A stretch of 64,000 nucleotides of DNA from JAZDFC01 sp043808235 (GTDB taxonomy: Bacteria; Bacteroidota; Ignavibacteria; Ignavibacteriales; Melioribacteraceae), in the NCBI GenBank assembly GCA_043808235.1, contig JAZDFC010000023.1, positions 1 through 64,000 of the forward strand, given 5' to 3'. The notes under the pieces were generated by a model, which saw only the letters and a list, made by a program, of their open reading frames with translations, was not told the origin of the DNA and ran no database searches. Numbering within the stretch: the stretch's first letter is position 1; every line of letters starts with the position of its first letter. The position numbers and the translations under genes are program-made. Positions 44,154-54,111 of the stretch are shown here, one piece after another.

Positions 44154-46445
44154 TTAATCTTCAAGTTGAGGAGTAATATCTTTCCGTCTTTCTTCCGGTG
44201 TAACGTACAAATATTCGAATCTGCCATTTACAAAATTGCCCTCAATTATTGTGTTGTACGGCGCATGCAGTTTAAACTCAACATTCCAATTATCCGGCCA
44301 GCAGGGCAGCAAGCGGATTTCCTTTCCTTCGCACTGAAGAAGCATGTAGTTAAGCGCAAGTTGTAAATTACCGCCATGATCAACATCGGGTATCCAATCG
44401 TTGAACGCATTCCACATTACCGGAAAGCGGCTGTCGGAATAATTCTTTGGCGTTGTTCTGTTGATTACAAAATTCTTTGCGGTATCAATCAAACCAAGCA
44501 GCGCCGCGTCAACAGCATTTTGATACCAGCAGACATCTTCTTTATGGATTCTTTTAAAAAATGTATTCTTCGCAGTTTCAATATCAGGTTTGCCGATCCC
44601 GTAAATTCGGTAGGGAAACACAGCATAAAGTTCGGGATTTTCTATGTTCATTTTCATATCCCAAATTTGTGCAGGCACAAGAAATTTCTCTCCATTCTTT
44701 TCTTGAATAGGGACGTCAGGGAGATGTTTCAAAATATATGCACATCCGCGTCTTAGGTTTTCGGTTGATAACGATTGAGGCATCAACATTAGTTTGTTCA
44801 ATGTGTAATTTAATCCTGCTATTTCCGGTAAAGGATTTACAGCAACGTGATATGTCTCGAGAGATTGCGCGGGTCCAAAATGAATTCTCTTTTGATTGTC
44901 CAATTGATAATGGAGGTTGTAAAATTTTATTATTTCCTCCGCGTGCGGAATCAAAATGTTTTTGGTGACTGAAGTATCCTGCGTGTATTCAAAATAATCA
45001 TACATCATAAGCATCTGCTCGATACTACTCTGCCAGTAGAAAGTTAAGTATGTACATTCCGCCAGGGGACAGTTACGTTCTGCAAAAGGAGTCCAGCCAT
45101 AATGTCCACTCACTTCGGCGCCCCAGAAAGTAATAGTTTCAGGAAAGAAAGCGCCATCGTGATTGAAAAATTTTTTTGTCCTCTCTTTTTGAAGCGGCAA
45201 AATATCGCGGTACATATTGAACCATGCCTGCATCAAATCGAAATCACCCTGCGCAAACATTGGATAATAAATGAGCCGTTGATTTTGAAACCAGAAACCG
45301 GGACCGCCCCACCGGCGGTAATCGGGGTTATCTTTTTCGCCGTAACTAAAAATGGAGCCGTTGAATTTTATCGGCAGCGATCCTCTACCGCCGCATGCGT
45401 TCATATAACGGCAAAGATTATAAGCGCGCGATACCATGAATGCAGTACTATCCGACTCTTTATCAGTGCCGGTTATTTGTAATTTGCTTCGATTCCAGAA
45501 ATCGTTCCACCATCTGCTATGTTCTATGCTTGCTTTTTCTTTATCAATTTTTTTATGTGAATTTATTATTTCATTCAGCCTGCCTTTCCATTCGTCAATT
45601 GTGGATGGGTGCAAAGTTAGCGCGTAAATCGAAAAGGAAAATTTATTGCCGTTCTTTGCCGAGACAAGTTTTTTCCCGTCAACCGGTTTTAGATTTTCAC
45701 CTTCCATCGCCGCGCCGAAAATTCGGTTTTGCAACGGATGCAAATGATTTTCAATTGCGTCTTCCATCCCCTGCAGTTTTAGATTAATTTCATATCCATC
45801 GTTATCCGGTTTTTGATTTTGGTGATACCACATCAAAGTTGATTCTGTTTTCTCAAAAACATCAGGGTAAGTATAGGTCGGGTAAAGATCGGGTGCGTAT
45901 AAATTTTTGAATAAGTCGCTCACCTGCGTGTTTTGCATTTGTTTTACGGAATCCCGCCAGGTCTCAAGAATTATTTCTTGTTGATACTTTTGTTTGCCAG
46001 TGGTTTCAACATTAATAACCGGATGATTTGCGTCCACCCAAATCCGGATACCCAACCAATTACCTTCCTTGATAATTATTTCACTTTTATTGAGATCGAG
46101 CGTTTGACTGAAATAGGCATCGCCGGAAAACGGATTAGGAGTAAACCGGATTCGAATTCTTCCTAATTTTAGTAAAGTAGAATTCTCATCGTATGTATCC
46201 GTCTTTCCTATTAGGAAAACTACGTCTCCGCTTTCTTCAACCCATACATTCAGCCCGATATCACCATTGCCCGTCGGCATCGAACCGGTGAAGTCTTTGC
46301 TTGGGGTATCCCATGTGACATCGTAAATAGAGATATCGTTGTATGATGTTTGAGAAAACAAATTCGTTACAAATAAAATAGCGAAAGCAAAATATTTTAT
46401 ATAAGCACCAACTATATTTCTAATTAACGCTATAGCTATTATCAT
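44154..46445 (-). CDS. DUF5703 glycoside-hydrolase-like protein, exported
   Basis: A 763-residue protein with an N-terminal signal segment (cleavage near NLFSQTS) followed by a DUF5703 N-terminal domain: DVTWDTPSKDFTGSMPTGNGDIGLNVWVEESGDVVFLIGKTDTYDE. The rest (about 300-740) is a helical (alpha/alpha)6-type toroid as in GH95/GH65 relatives, with FWFQNQRLIYYPMFAQGDFDLMQAWFNMY and TFWGAEVSGHYGWTPF. DUF5703 proteins are suspected glycosidases of unknown specificity. It is the last gene of the minus-strand glycan operon, 30 bases after the GH38-like gene. Confidence 0.85.
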   Translation of the reverse strand: MIIAIALIRNIVGAYIKYFAFAILFVTNLFSQTSYNDISIYDVTWDTPSKDFTGSMPTGNGDIGLNVWVEESGDVVFLIGKTDTYDENSTLLKLGRIRIRFTPNPFSGDAYFSQTLDLNKSEIIIKEGNWLGIRIWVDANHPVINVETTGKQKYQQEIILETWRDSVKQMQNTQVSDLFKNLYAPDLYPTYTYPDVFEKTESTLMWYHQNQKPDNDGYEINLKLQGMEDAIENHLHPLQNRIFGAAMEGENLKPVDGKKLVSAKNGNKFSFSIYALTLHPSTIDEWKGRLNEIINSHKKIDKEKASIEHSRWWNDFWNRSKLQITGTDKESDSTAFMVSRAYNLCRYMNACGGRGSLPIKFNGSIFSYGEKDNPDYRRWGGPGFWFQNQRLIYYPMFAQGDFDLMQAWFNMYRDILPLQKERTKKFFNHDGAFFPETITFWGAEVSGHYGWTPFAERNCPLAECTYLTFYWQSSIEQMLMMYDYFEYTQDTSVTKNILIPHAEEIIKFYNLHYQLDNQKRIHFGPAQSLETYHVAVNPLPEIAGLNYTLNKLMLMPQSLSTENLRRGCAYILKHLPDVPIQEKNGEKFLVPAQIWDMKMNIENPELYAVFPYRIYGIGKPDIETAKNTFFKRIHKEDVCWYQNAVDAALLGLIDTAKNFVINRTTPKNYSDSRFPVMWNAFNDWIPDVDHGGNLQLALNYMLLQCEGKEIRLLPCWPDNWNVEFKLHAPYNTIIEGNFVNGRFEYLYVTPEERRKDITPQLED

Positions 46446-46475
46446 ATCGATCTAAAGTTTTGAAAATATAAAAAA

Positions 46476-49400
46476 TTACCATTCTACAAATAGAAATTTT
46501 AATCCTTTACCGGGAATTGAAAATGACGAATCAGCATTGCCGAGTGTGTTCTTTAACATATCGGATGCAAATATTGCATCCGGATTGGTCGAAAATTTCA
46601 GTTCCACTTCTGTTTGTTTATTCGAAGCATTATAAAGAGCAATCCAAACCGATTTGCCTTTTTCAATCGGCTGCATCGACACTATGAAGACATTCTCGTT
46701 TTCATATTGTAATAATGGATTAATATTCGGTGATTCATTATTTACCGGGATTACCGTTAACGGCTGCTCTGCCAAAATGCCCCGGGCTGTTGATTCGGAA
46801 GAGTTAAATTCCTTATGTGGATAAAAGAAATAACGGTAACTTGATTTTCCTTCCATAGTAGCGCGATAATTTGTATGCCAATAATTATTCATCAAGAATG
46901 AGTAAATTGGATTGCCTTCGGCGCATCTATCCAGCCAGCCGATAACTTTTGCATCGTTGGTTAAATCTCCAATTTCAACTATTGGCGTATCCGGCGATAA
47001 CAATGAAATTCCAAACTCATGATTTGAAATATCAACGTAATTATTCATAGTAAAGAAATTTTTGCAAGAGCCTTTTATTTGCTCTGCTTCCGGCCGATAA
47101 TATCCGAATGCATTTTCAATGATAATATTCCCACCGGGCACGTTGAACGGGAAAGCAATGCGAATTGCTTCCGGCGTGTAAATTTTTTGTTTGTCAAAGG
47201 TATAATCGAATTCAACCCGGTTTAAACCTGCGACAAGTTTTATTTCTTGTTCGTACGAATCGCAGCCGGGGGCATTGGATTTAATGTGCCATGATGATAC
47301 GAGCGGACCGGTTTCTTTTATATTAACTGTAACATTTTCAGTCGAAAGTGGATTATCGGGCTTACGTCCGTTTACGTACAAATATTCTCCTAAACTCCAT
47401 TTGTTCGTAACATCAACTAAATTTTTATCGGAACCCGTCAACATCATTTTATTGATAGCGCCTTTCTTCGCGTCAAGCTCAAGTTTCATAAATTCATTTT
47501 CGAGAATAGTACTGTTAATGGAAACAGGTTTAACCCGTGGTTGTATTTTCACTTCTTCGATAAAGTACCGTTTACTGCCGAGCGCAGGTACTTTGGATGC
47601 GAGAAAGACAATTGAGCCGTCGGATAATTCTTGATGCAGAGTTGTTTCCCCATCCACATTTACAATCCCGAATCCTTCCTTTAGTTGAGCTGATAATATT
47701 TCCGGAACATTAACAAGATCGGTTACTTCAATCGGTAATGCGTTTATCACTTCCATCGAGTTAACATGCCCGGATTTTAATTTACCCTCATCAGTTTCGA
47801 AAGTTTGCGCAGATAAAGTATTTAGAGCTAATTCGGAAATATCTTCCGCCTGCCGCGCACCATCGAGAGCAAATGTTTGTTTTATTTTCCACTGCTGTTT
47901 AGTGAAATCACTTTCCGGCTCGCTTATGCTGTTCCATGAACCCCAAGTGTGTTCATCATATAGCAACACATTACGCCATGCATTTTTGAATAATTCTGTC
48001 GGATATGATGATGGATAATACTGCGAAAGCAGATACGCAGCCCGTGTTAATTTATCTGCGCTTTGTCTGTTTATAGCAGTTTCAAACGGTGAAGACGCAG
48101 CGCCGTCTTCCCAATAAGGTGTAAGATCACCCTTTAGTTCCGGGAGCTGGCTGCCGTAGTTTTTTTCGAAATCTCGGAAAAATTCCACATTGGTTGAGAT
48201 GATCAACTTCGGACTAAGGTACTTTTCGTTCCATTGCTTAACATTATCCGCGAGATATTTATCCGGTGTGCCGTTATCACCGCCAATTGTGTATCGAAGG
48301 ACTGTCATGTCGTAAGGAAATTTATCATCACTCAATTTATTTGTGTAGTTTGCAATCGTTGGTTCTATTATCGAAATTCCTGCAACGGTACCGGCTTTGC
48401 CTACATAGTGAAATGCGGCATAACCCTGCTCATGAACCCATGTTAGGATTTTTTCTTTCCCGGAAGGCGAGATCCAATAAAAAGGTTTATCGCCCAATTC
48501 GGTGCGGATACTGCCAATTCTATCGCCCGGATTGATGCCGCATGATAAATATTTTATACCCGAATTTGCAAGCATTGGAACAATACTCCACGACCAGCCG
48601 GGAATATCTGAAATCATTGCCGATTCAATTTTTATACTGCATGCGTCATTGATTTTTTGAATTATTTCAGCCATGCGAATCCATTCCTCGGGACTGCATA
48701 GACCCGTGAGTATATTCGCGTACAAACCATCAATGCCGATTCTGCCTTTCTGTATCGAGGTTATTAAGCGATTACGTTTTTGAGGATCGACCGAATCAAG
48801 ATATGAATCCAAAGCCCACAGAACCTCTGTATTCCATTTGAATTGAGAACCTTCGGGGTAATGTGCAGTTTGTTCTGAGATATCAATAGCATCCTCAATA
48901 TTTTTCCACTGGACCTTTTTTACTTCGTCTTGCACATGAGTGTAACCGATGTCGACATGTGAATGAGGCACTAAATAAATTGTAATTGGTTTTACCGGTT
49001 TAAAAACATTTGTTGTTCTACCAATAACCTCTCCGTTAACTTTAACTTCTATTGGCAGTTCTTTCTCGACTTCGATTTTTTCTAATGCAGCATTAAAATG
49101 GTTGAATCCGAATTTTAAATCGAACTCGGTTTCTGTGTCGCCAATCTTTACAGCGGCTTTGCCCGGTGATGTAAAATGAAAAACCTTAACACGCATTGAT
49201 TGCTTTGGAGTCCCGGTAGTATTTAGAATTACATTTTCACTCGCCAGAGAAATGTTTGAACGGCAATCATGTTTGAACACCATAAACCATGAACGGCTTT
49301 GCGCGGATTCCCCGACAATTTTAATTCTAATCGGTTTTCCGGTTGCAAATTCTTTTGATGGGAGATGGAAGTATAGAAAACCGGTTAGATCCTCAAACCT

Positions 49401-49832
49401 GTCGTACTCGAGATTTGTAAATTCCATCTTCGTGTTGTTTAATCCGCTAATGGTAATAGTGTTTAAAGATTTTTCAGTTGGATTACTGAAAGAAAAATAT
49501 TTGGTACCGTTCAAGTAAACATCAAAGCGATGTGAGTCGGATGTAACTTGTAAACTTGCCATTGTTGCAAATACTAAAATCGTTTCTTTACTTTCCGCTG
49601 GTACCGGTTGAGTCTCCCACTGAATAAAATCCATTGCATCCATAGAACGAACCAATAGAGCATCGATTGATTGCGAACCGATCGCATAATAATCTAGCGT
49701 TTCACCGCTTATTCCTTTTTCGAATCCCGAAAGGAAATCACTGTGATAGGGAAATTCTGTTTGTGCATTCATGAGTACGAAATTACCGAATACGAGTAAA
49801 AACAAAATAACGCGTACTATTCTATGTTTCAT
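46476..49832 (-). CDS. GH38-like alpha-mannosidase, exported
   Basis: An 1118-residue exported enzyme: signal peptide (cleavage near NAQTEFP), an N-terminal beta-sandwich (about 25-280), a GH38 catalytic barrel starting at YLVPHSHVDIGYTHVQDEV (zinc ligands His and Asp at about 290), ISDIPGWSWSIVPMLANSG (about 402-420, nucleophile Asp region), then the helical bundle and a large beta domain (GAINKMMLTG; ETGPLVSSWHIKS) as in mannosidase II-type enzymes. GH38 enzymes cleave alpha-mannosides. The HSHVDIGYTH spelling differs from the usual HSHxDxGW, so substrate specificity may differ. It is the fourth gene counted from the GH2 gene. Confidence 0.87.
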   Translation of the reverse strand: MKHRIVRVILFLLVFGNFVLMNAQTEFPYHSDFLSGFEKGISGETLDYYAIGSQSIDALLVRSMDAMDFIQWETQPVPAESKETILVFATMASLQVTSDSHRFDVYLNGTKYFSFSNPTEKSLNTITISGLNNTKMEFTNLEYDRFEDLTGFLYFHLPSKEFATGKPIRIKIVGESAQSRSWFMVFKHDCRSNISLASENVILNTTGTPKQSMRVKVFHFTSPGKAAVKIGDTETEFDLKFGFNHFNAALEKIEVEKELPIEVKVNGEVIGRTTNVFKPVKPITIYLVPHSHVDIGYTHVQDEVKKVQWKNIEDAIDISEQTAHYPEGSQFKWNTEVLWALDSYLDSVDPQKRNRLITSIQKGRIGIDGLYANILTGLCSPEEWIRMAEIIQKINDACSIKIESAMISDIPGWSWSIVPMLANSGIKYLSCGINPGDRIGSIRTELGDKPFYWISPSGKEKILTWVHEQGYAAFHYVGKAGTVAGISIIEPTIANYTNKLSDDKFPYDMTVLRYTIGGDNGTPDKYLADNVKQWNEKYLSPKLIISTNVEFFRDFEKNYGSQLPELKGDLTPYWEDGAASSPFETAINRQSADKLTRAAYLLSQYYPSSYPTELFKNAWRNVLLYDEHTWGSWNSISEPESDFTKQQWKIKQTFALDGARQAEDISELALNTLSAQTFETDEGKLKSGHVNSMEVINALPIEVTDLVNVPEILSAQLKEGFGIVNVDGETTLHQELSDGSIVFLASKVPALGSKRYFIEEVKIQPRVKPVSINSTILENEFMKLELDAKKGAINKMMLTGSDKNLVDVTNKWSLGEYLYVNGRKPDNPLSTENVTVNIKETGPLVSSWHIKSNAPGCDSYEQEIKLVAGLNRVEFDYTFDKQKIYTPEAIRIAFPFNVPGGNIIIENAFGYYRPEAEQIKGSCKNFFTMNNYVDISNHEFGISLLSPDTPIVEIGDLTNDAKVIGWLDRCAEGNPIYSFLMNNYWHTNYRATMEGKSSYRYFFYPHKEFNSSESTARGILAEQPLTVIPVNNESPNINPLLQYENENVFIVSMQPIEKGKSVWIALYNASNKQTEVELKFSTNPDAIFASDMLKNTLGNADSSFSIPGKGLKFLFVEW

Positions 49833-49926
49833 AATTTTATCCTTCCAAATATTTATTCTTTTTGAACGCCTTAGGCAAATATATTTTGTAGAGATTTTTC
49901 TAAGATACTTTTTGCGATTACTTCTT

Positions 49927-51327
49927 TTATTTCTTTAAGAAAACTTTTTCAATTTCTTCAAGATGTTTATTTTTTGTTTCGGGCACAAATTTCAATGTAA
50001 CAAAAATAGCCGGAACGCAAGTTACAGCAAATAGCCAAAAAGTTCCTTCCGCTTTTATCGATTCGAGCAGCCATGGAGTGAACTGACCCACAAGCCATAC
50101 GCTGAACCATAGTGATAAAGTAGCGACTGCCATGGCTCTGCCTCTGATTCTTGTCGGATAAATTTCGGATAGTATCACCCAGACTACCGGCCCGAATGAA
50201 AATGCGAAACAGGCAATGTAAAATAATATGAATCCAAGAAGAAGCGCGCTCGATGTAATATTAAAAGCGAATAAAATTCCAATACCGATTAATCCCAGCA
50301 CGGCTCCGCTAACACCCCAAATAAGCAGCGGTTTACGCCCGAATTTGTCGATAGTAAAAATTGCTACAAAAGTAAAAAGTGTATTCACAATCCCGATAGT
50401 AATCTGACCCCAAAAGGCATCGCCCGAACCCAGGCCTGCTTCCTGAAGAATTTTTATTCCGTAATAAATAATAGCATTGATACCGCTGAACTGTGAAAAC
50501 ATTGCCAACGAAATTCCGATTAGAAGAGCTTTAAAAATGCCCGGACTGAATAGGTCTTTAAACGAACCGGATTTGGTCTCAAAGCTTTGTAAAATTTCTT
50601 TGATCTCGGCCTGTGCATTTGTCTCGCCGCTGATACGGGCTACTATTGCATGAGCCTTCTTTTCTTTTCCTTTTGAAATTAAGTAACGGGGCGACTCCGG
50701 TACAAAAAGCAGAAAGATAAAAAATAATATTGCCGGTATAACTCCCGCGCCGAACATACCGCGCCATATTTCATTAACCATTATCCAATGCCATATTGAT
50801 CCATTTGAATAATCTGATCCGCTCGAATAAGTTAGTATAGCATAATTCGAAATATACGCAGCTAATATTCCGATAGTGATTGCAAGTTGGTACAGAGTAA
50901 CCATTGTACCGCGTATTCGCGCAATCGAAATTTCTGAAATGTACAGGGGGGAAATAATTGATGCGACACCGATGCCAAGTCCGCCAACTAACCTGTAAAT
51001 TACAAGCGCCATATATGAATTGCTTAGCGCACAACCAACAGCAGAGACAGAAAATAAGACCGCCGAAAGTAATAGCACAGGTTTTCTGCCGAACGCGTCA
51101 CTTAAAAATCCTGCTATTATTACTCCCAGTATGCAGCCGATGAGAGCAATTCCAACAAACCATCCCTCGGCTAATGCGTCAAGTTGAAATTTATCTTTTA
51201 CAAATCCTACCGTACCGGAGATAACCGCTGTATCAAAGCCGAACAAAAATCCTCCTAATGCGGCAACGATTGCCAGCATAAGAAGATAAGCGCGGTTTTC
51301 TTGATCTTTGTTAATTGCATTGCTCAT
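49927..51327 (-). CDS. Sugar:proton symporter, MFS sugar-porter family
   Basis: A 466-residue, 12-helix transporter of the XylE/GalP/GlcP type. Family signatures are GFDTAVISG in helix 1, SDAFGRKPVLLLSA in loop 2-3, PESPRYL in the central loop, GLIGIGILFAF after DKFGRKPLL, and FGPVVWVILSEIYPTRIRGRAMA with the end motif PETKNKHLEEIEK. A start at 51339 would overlap the upstream stop, but the ATG at 51327 has a good GAGGA site 5 bases before it. It presumably imports the monosaccharide released by the surrounding enzymes. Confidence 0.93.
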   Translation of the reverse strand: MSNAINKDQENRAYLLMLAIVAALGGFLFGFDTAVISGTVGFVKDKFQLDALAEGWFVGIALIGCILGVIIAGFLSDAFGRKPVLLLSAVLFSVSAVGCALSNSYMALVIYRLVGGLGIGVASIISPLYISEISIARIRGTMVTLYQLAITIGILAAYISNYAILTYSSGSDYSNGSIWHWIMVNEIWRGMFGAGVIPAILFFIFLLFVPESPRYLISKGKEKKAHAIVARISGETNAQAEIKEILQSFETKSGSFKDLFSPGIFKALLIGISLAMFSQFSGINAIIYYGIKILQEAGLGSGDAFWGQITIGIVNTLFTFVAIFTIDKFGRKPLLIWGVSGAVLGLIGIGILFAFNITSSALLLGFILFYIACFAFSFGPVVWVILSEIYPTRIRGRAMAVATLSLWFSVWLVGQFTPWLLESIKAEGTFWLFAVTCVPAIFVTLKFVPETKNKHLEEIEKVFLKK

Positions 51328-51335
51328 ATTAGTCC

Positions 51336-54074
51336 TCATTTTACGAATGCTTTAATTATTTTTATTTCCTTTCTACCTTCATTTATCAAACGATAACTTT
51401 CAGCCGCAGCAGGGATAACGAAAGTTTCGGCATAATTGAATCTCTGACGCATTCCGCGCTTTGTTTCAAGTATTACCGATTCACCTTCGACTAACATACA
51501 AACATGGCATCGATTATTGGTTTTAACAGAAACCGAAGTTAAAAATTCAAGCCGCTCAACATCATAAAACTGCGCCTTATGAGTTTTGAGATGAACAATC
51601 TTCCAATCCTCTCCTTGTTCGACGATTACTGGTTTAGCAAGCAATTCCTCTTTTACAAGTTCTCCCTTTCGTTCGAAGTAAAGATTATTAAAGGCATGAT
51701 CGATATTTATCGGTCTCGGCATTCCGTCAAGATCCATCCGCAGCCAATCATACATTTTAAAAGTAAAGATATACGGCGTGCTTGAAATTTCGAGCACAAG
51801 ATTATTAATACCGGATCCGTGAATCGTTCCGTTAGGAATTAAAAGCAGGTCGTGTTTCTTTACAATATGAGTTTGAACATGTTTCTCAATATCCATGGCG
51901 GTTGCGTTTTGATAACTTTGTTCTAGCTCTTTTCTAAATTGTTCCGGATTAATACTGTCTTGAAATCCAAGGTAAACTTTCGCATCATTTTTCGTATCAA
52001 GAATATAATACGATTCATCCTGGGTAAAATTCTCTCCGAACTCTTTTTTGATATATCCGGGTCGCGGATGACATTGAATAGATAAATTCCCACCGTCAAA
52101 GGTATCCAAGAAATCAAAACGGATAGGGAATTCAACTCCAAACCTATCTGCCGCAAGCCCAAGTACAGCATTGAATTCCTGGAACATCAAAAAGTCGAAA
52201 GAGATTTCGAGCAGCTTGCCGTCGCTCTCAAACATTATTCCGTTTTCGGGAACAATAAGTTCGAACGACCATGCATAATTTGGAACGTCCTGGGCAAGTC
52301 CTTTGATTTGATCTTTTATCCACGAGCCACCCCACGGCCCCGGCTCAAACCATGGGCGAACGCGGAAAAAGTTTTCGCTCATTTTTTTCAAACCTTCTCT
52401 TATCGTATCTGCATCGGTAAATAATAACCTATCCGGGCGCTGTGCATCAATTATTACGTTTAACTTTTGCATCAAATTTCTTTTATGTTCATTCAGTACA
52501 ATCCAATCCACAAAATAAAAACGCTTATACATTGATTGGGGCTCGAATGCAACTGAAGCGCCAAGATTTGTAATACTACCCGCTCTCATTCTAAATTGTA
52601 GTTCGTTCTTGGGCAAGTCGCCATATACTTGAGTGCCTTCCCACCCGGCTAATTCTGCGCCGCAGCCAATTAGTATATTTATTTGCGCATCCGGGTCGGG
52701 AATTATTTTTGATAATTTTTCATTGTCAAAAAAGTCAATCAACTGTACCTCTGCTCTTTTCCCAAAGATTGAATCTCCATTTCCCATGTAAGGTTTTATC
52801 ATCGATTCAATTGAATCCTCATCTTTCATTGCGCTTTTTATATCATAAATACAAACAGAAATGTTCCTCTTCGAAAACTCATTATAAAGTTGATCGGCCA
52901 GTGTATGCCAAAACACACCGACATATCCATCGATAATAATCATATCGTGATTTTGCAATTCGTCAACAAGAGCTTCGATTCCCTCGTTTATTTTTCCGTC
53001 GCCAACCGGAAACGCGGGATAAACATCATACTTGCCCTCTTCAGAAGGATTGGATTTAACAGGCGCTAAAAATTGTTTCGTAGTTCGCCATACTGTGGAT
53101 TGCAGTTTTCCGTTCTCTTGATCTTCTTCTAACGCGGTAGAGGATTGATGCCAATTTTTATAAAGAGGCTGGTTCGAAAAAAAAATATCGTCAATTAGGC
53201 GTGCGGCTCCGTAAAGTGCGGCATCCTCGCCCAGATTTGAAATCAGAATTTCGATTTCGATATTGCGCTTTCTCAATTCGGTTTCAAGCGTATCTTTGAA
53301 TAAAAAAGACGACTTAGATATACTTCCGCCGATAATAAGTTTTTGAGCATTGAATTTTTTTATGTGTCCATCAAGGAATTCGGCGAGGTTAACCGCAAAT
53401 TCGTTAAACACTTTCATTGCTAAGTTATTATGAGCGGCAAAGTCCGCGAGTTCTTTCACATTGCTAATCTGTGTCCCACTTAGCTCTGTGTAGCGATTGA
53501 GAAACCATTTCGTATTGAACCATTCCTCCGCAGTCTTATCACGGAACGGTTGATTGTAGAAAAATCCACCCGGCGGTACATCATCTCCTTCGAAAATAAT
53601 TTGGTCCCCTTTACAGAAGGCTGAACCAAAGCCTGTACCTAGCGTTAATCCAATAATATTCTCAGTTGAATTTGCATTCCATGTTTCCCCGGCAAGGAAA
53701 CAATGAGCATCATTCATAAAACGGATTTTATTTGGAGTAGTAATATCTTTTAAACGCAGAGCAAGTGCATAACGAACATTCAATCCGAACAGCGCTTCGT
53801 ATTTACCCAAACCGTAGATAGCTGAAAAACCGTGCACATAATCGAAAGGTCCGGGCATTGCAAATCCTATTCCTTCAATCGGCTTAAAATCTATTTTTGA
53901 ATGGCAGTGGCGAATCAACGAAACCCAATCATCAATAATCGATTTCAAACTCCCGGCAGCATTTATTTTGATTCGCACTATTGAAGAATCAATTAGCTTT
54001 TGTTCGATTAAATTAATTATTCCGGCGGTTACATGCGTACCGCCGACATCAATTCCCATTGCAAATTTTTCCAT
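51336..54074 (-). CDS. ROK sugar kinase fused to mannose-6-phosphate isomerase
   Basis: A 912-residue cytoplasmic fusion. Residues 1-320 are a ROK kinase (GIDVGGTHVTAGI phosphate loop, GFAMPGPFD, NDAHCFLAGE with catalytic Asp, GLTLGTGFGSAF, LIIGGSIS). Residues 365-545 look like a uridine-kinase-type P-loop domain whose loop has decayed (MIIIDGYVGVFWHTLAD). Residues about 560-910 are a class I mannose-6-phosphate isomerase: WFEPGPWGGSWI, LSIQCHPRPGY (metal ligands) and LIPNGTIHGSG. Together they could phosphorylate mannose and convert it to fructose-6-phosphate. The ROK zinc motif is not obvious. Start at 54074 is chosen (GGAAG upstream); a TTG lies 33 bases further up. Confidence 0.88.
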   Translation of the reverse strand: MEKFAMGIDVGGTHVTAGIINLIEQKLIDSSIVRIKINAAGSLKSIIDDWVSLIRHCHSKIDFKPIEGIGFAMPGPFDYVHGFSAIYGLGKYEALFGLNVRYALALRLKDITTPNKIRFMNDAHCFLAGETWNANSTENIIGLTLGTGFGSAFCKGDQIIFEGDDVPPGGFFYNQPFRDKTAEEWFNTKWFLNRYTELSGTQISNVKELADFAAHNNLAMKVFNEFAVNLAEFLDGHIKKFNAQKLIIGGSISKSSFLFKDTLETELRKRNIEIEILISNLGEDAALYGAARLIDDIFFSNQPLYKNWHQSSTALEEDQENGKLQSTVWRTTKQFLAPVKSNPSEEGKYDVYPAFPVGDGKINEGIEALVDELQNHDMIIIDGYVGVFWHTLADQLYNEFSKRNISVCIYDIKSAMKDEDSIESMIKPYMGNGDSIFGKRAEVQLIDFFDNEKLSKIIPDPDAQINILIGCGAELAGWEGTQVYGDLPKNELQFRMRAGSITNLGASVAFEPQSMYKRFYFVDWIVLNEHKRNLMQKLNVIIDAQRPDRLLFTDADTIREGLKKMSENFFRVRPWFEPGPWGGSWIKDQIKGLAQDVPNYAWSFELIVPENGIMFESDGKLLEISFDFLMFQEFNAVLGLAADRFGVEFPIRFDFLDTFDGGNLSIQCHPRPGYIKKEFGENFTQDESYYILDTKNDAKVYLGFQDSINPEQFRKELEQSYQNATAMDIEKHVQTHIVKKHDLLLIPNGTIHGSGINNLVLEISSTPYIFTFKMYDWLRMDLDGMPRPINIDHAFNNLYFERKGELVKEELLAKPVIVEQGEDWKIVHLKTHKAQFYDVERLEFLTSVSVKTNNRCHVCMLVEGESVILETKRGMRQRFNYAETFVIPAAAESYRLINEGRKEIKIIKAFVK

Positions 54075-54111
54075 CTTTCTACTTCCATCCGAATTTGTTG
54101 AATACAATATT

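Noticed and set aside
43846..44157. A 103-codon plus-strand frame across the tRNA region
   Set aside because: It reads the complement of tRNA-Thr and the relics (the familiar AGERIRTADRLITNQ translation of tRNA complements) and is not a protein gene.
45102..45482. A 126-codon plus-strand frame inside the DUF5703 gene
   Set aside because: Antisense to a clear coding sequence, without motifs or start signals.
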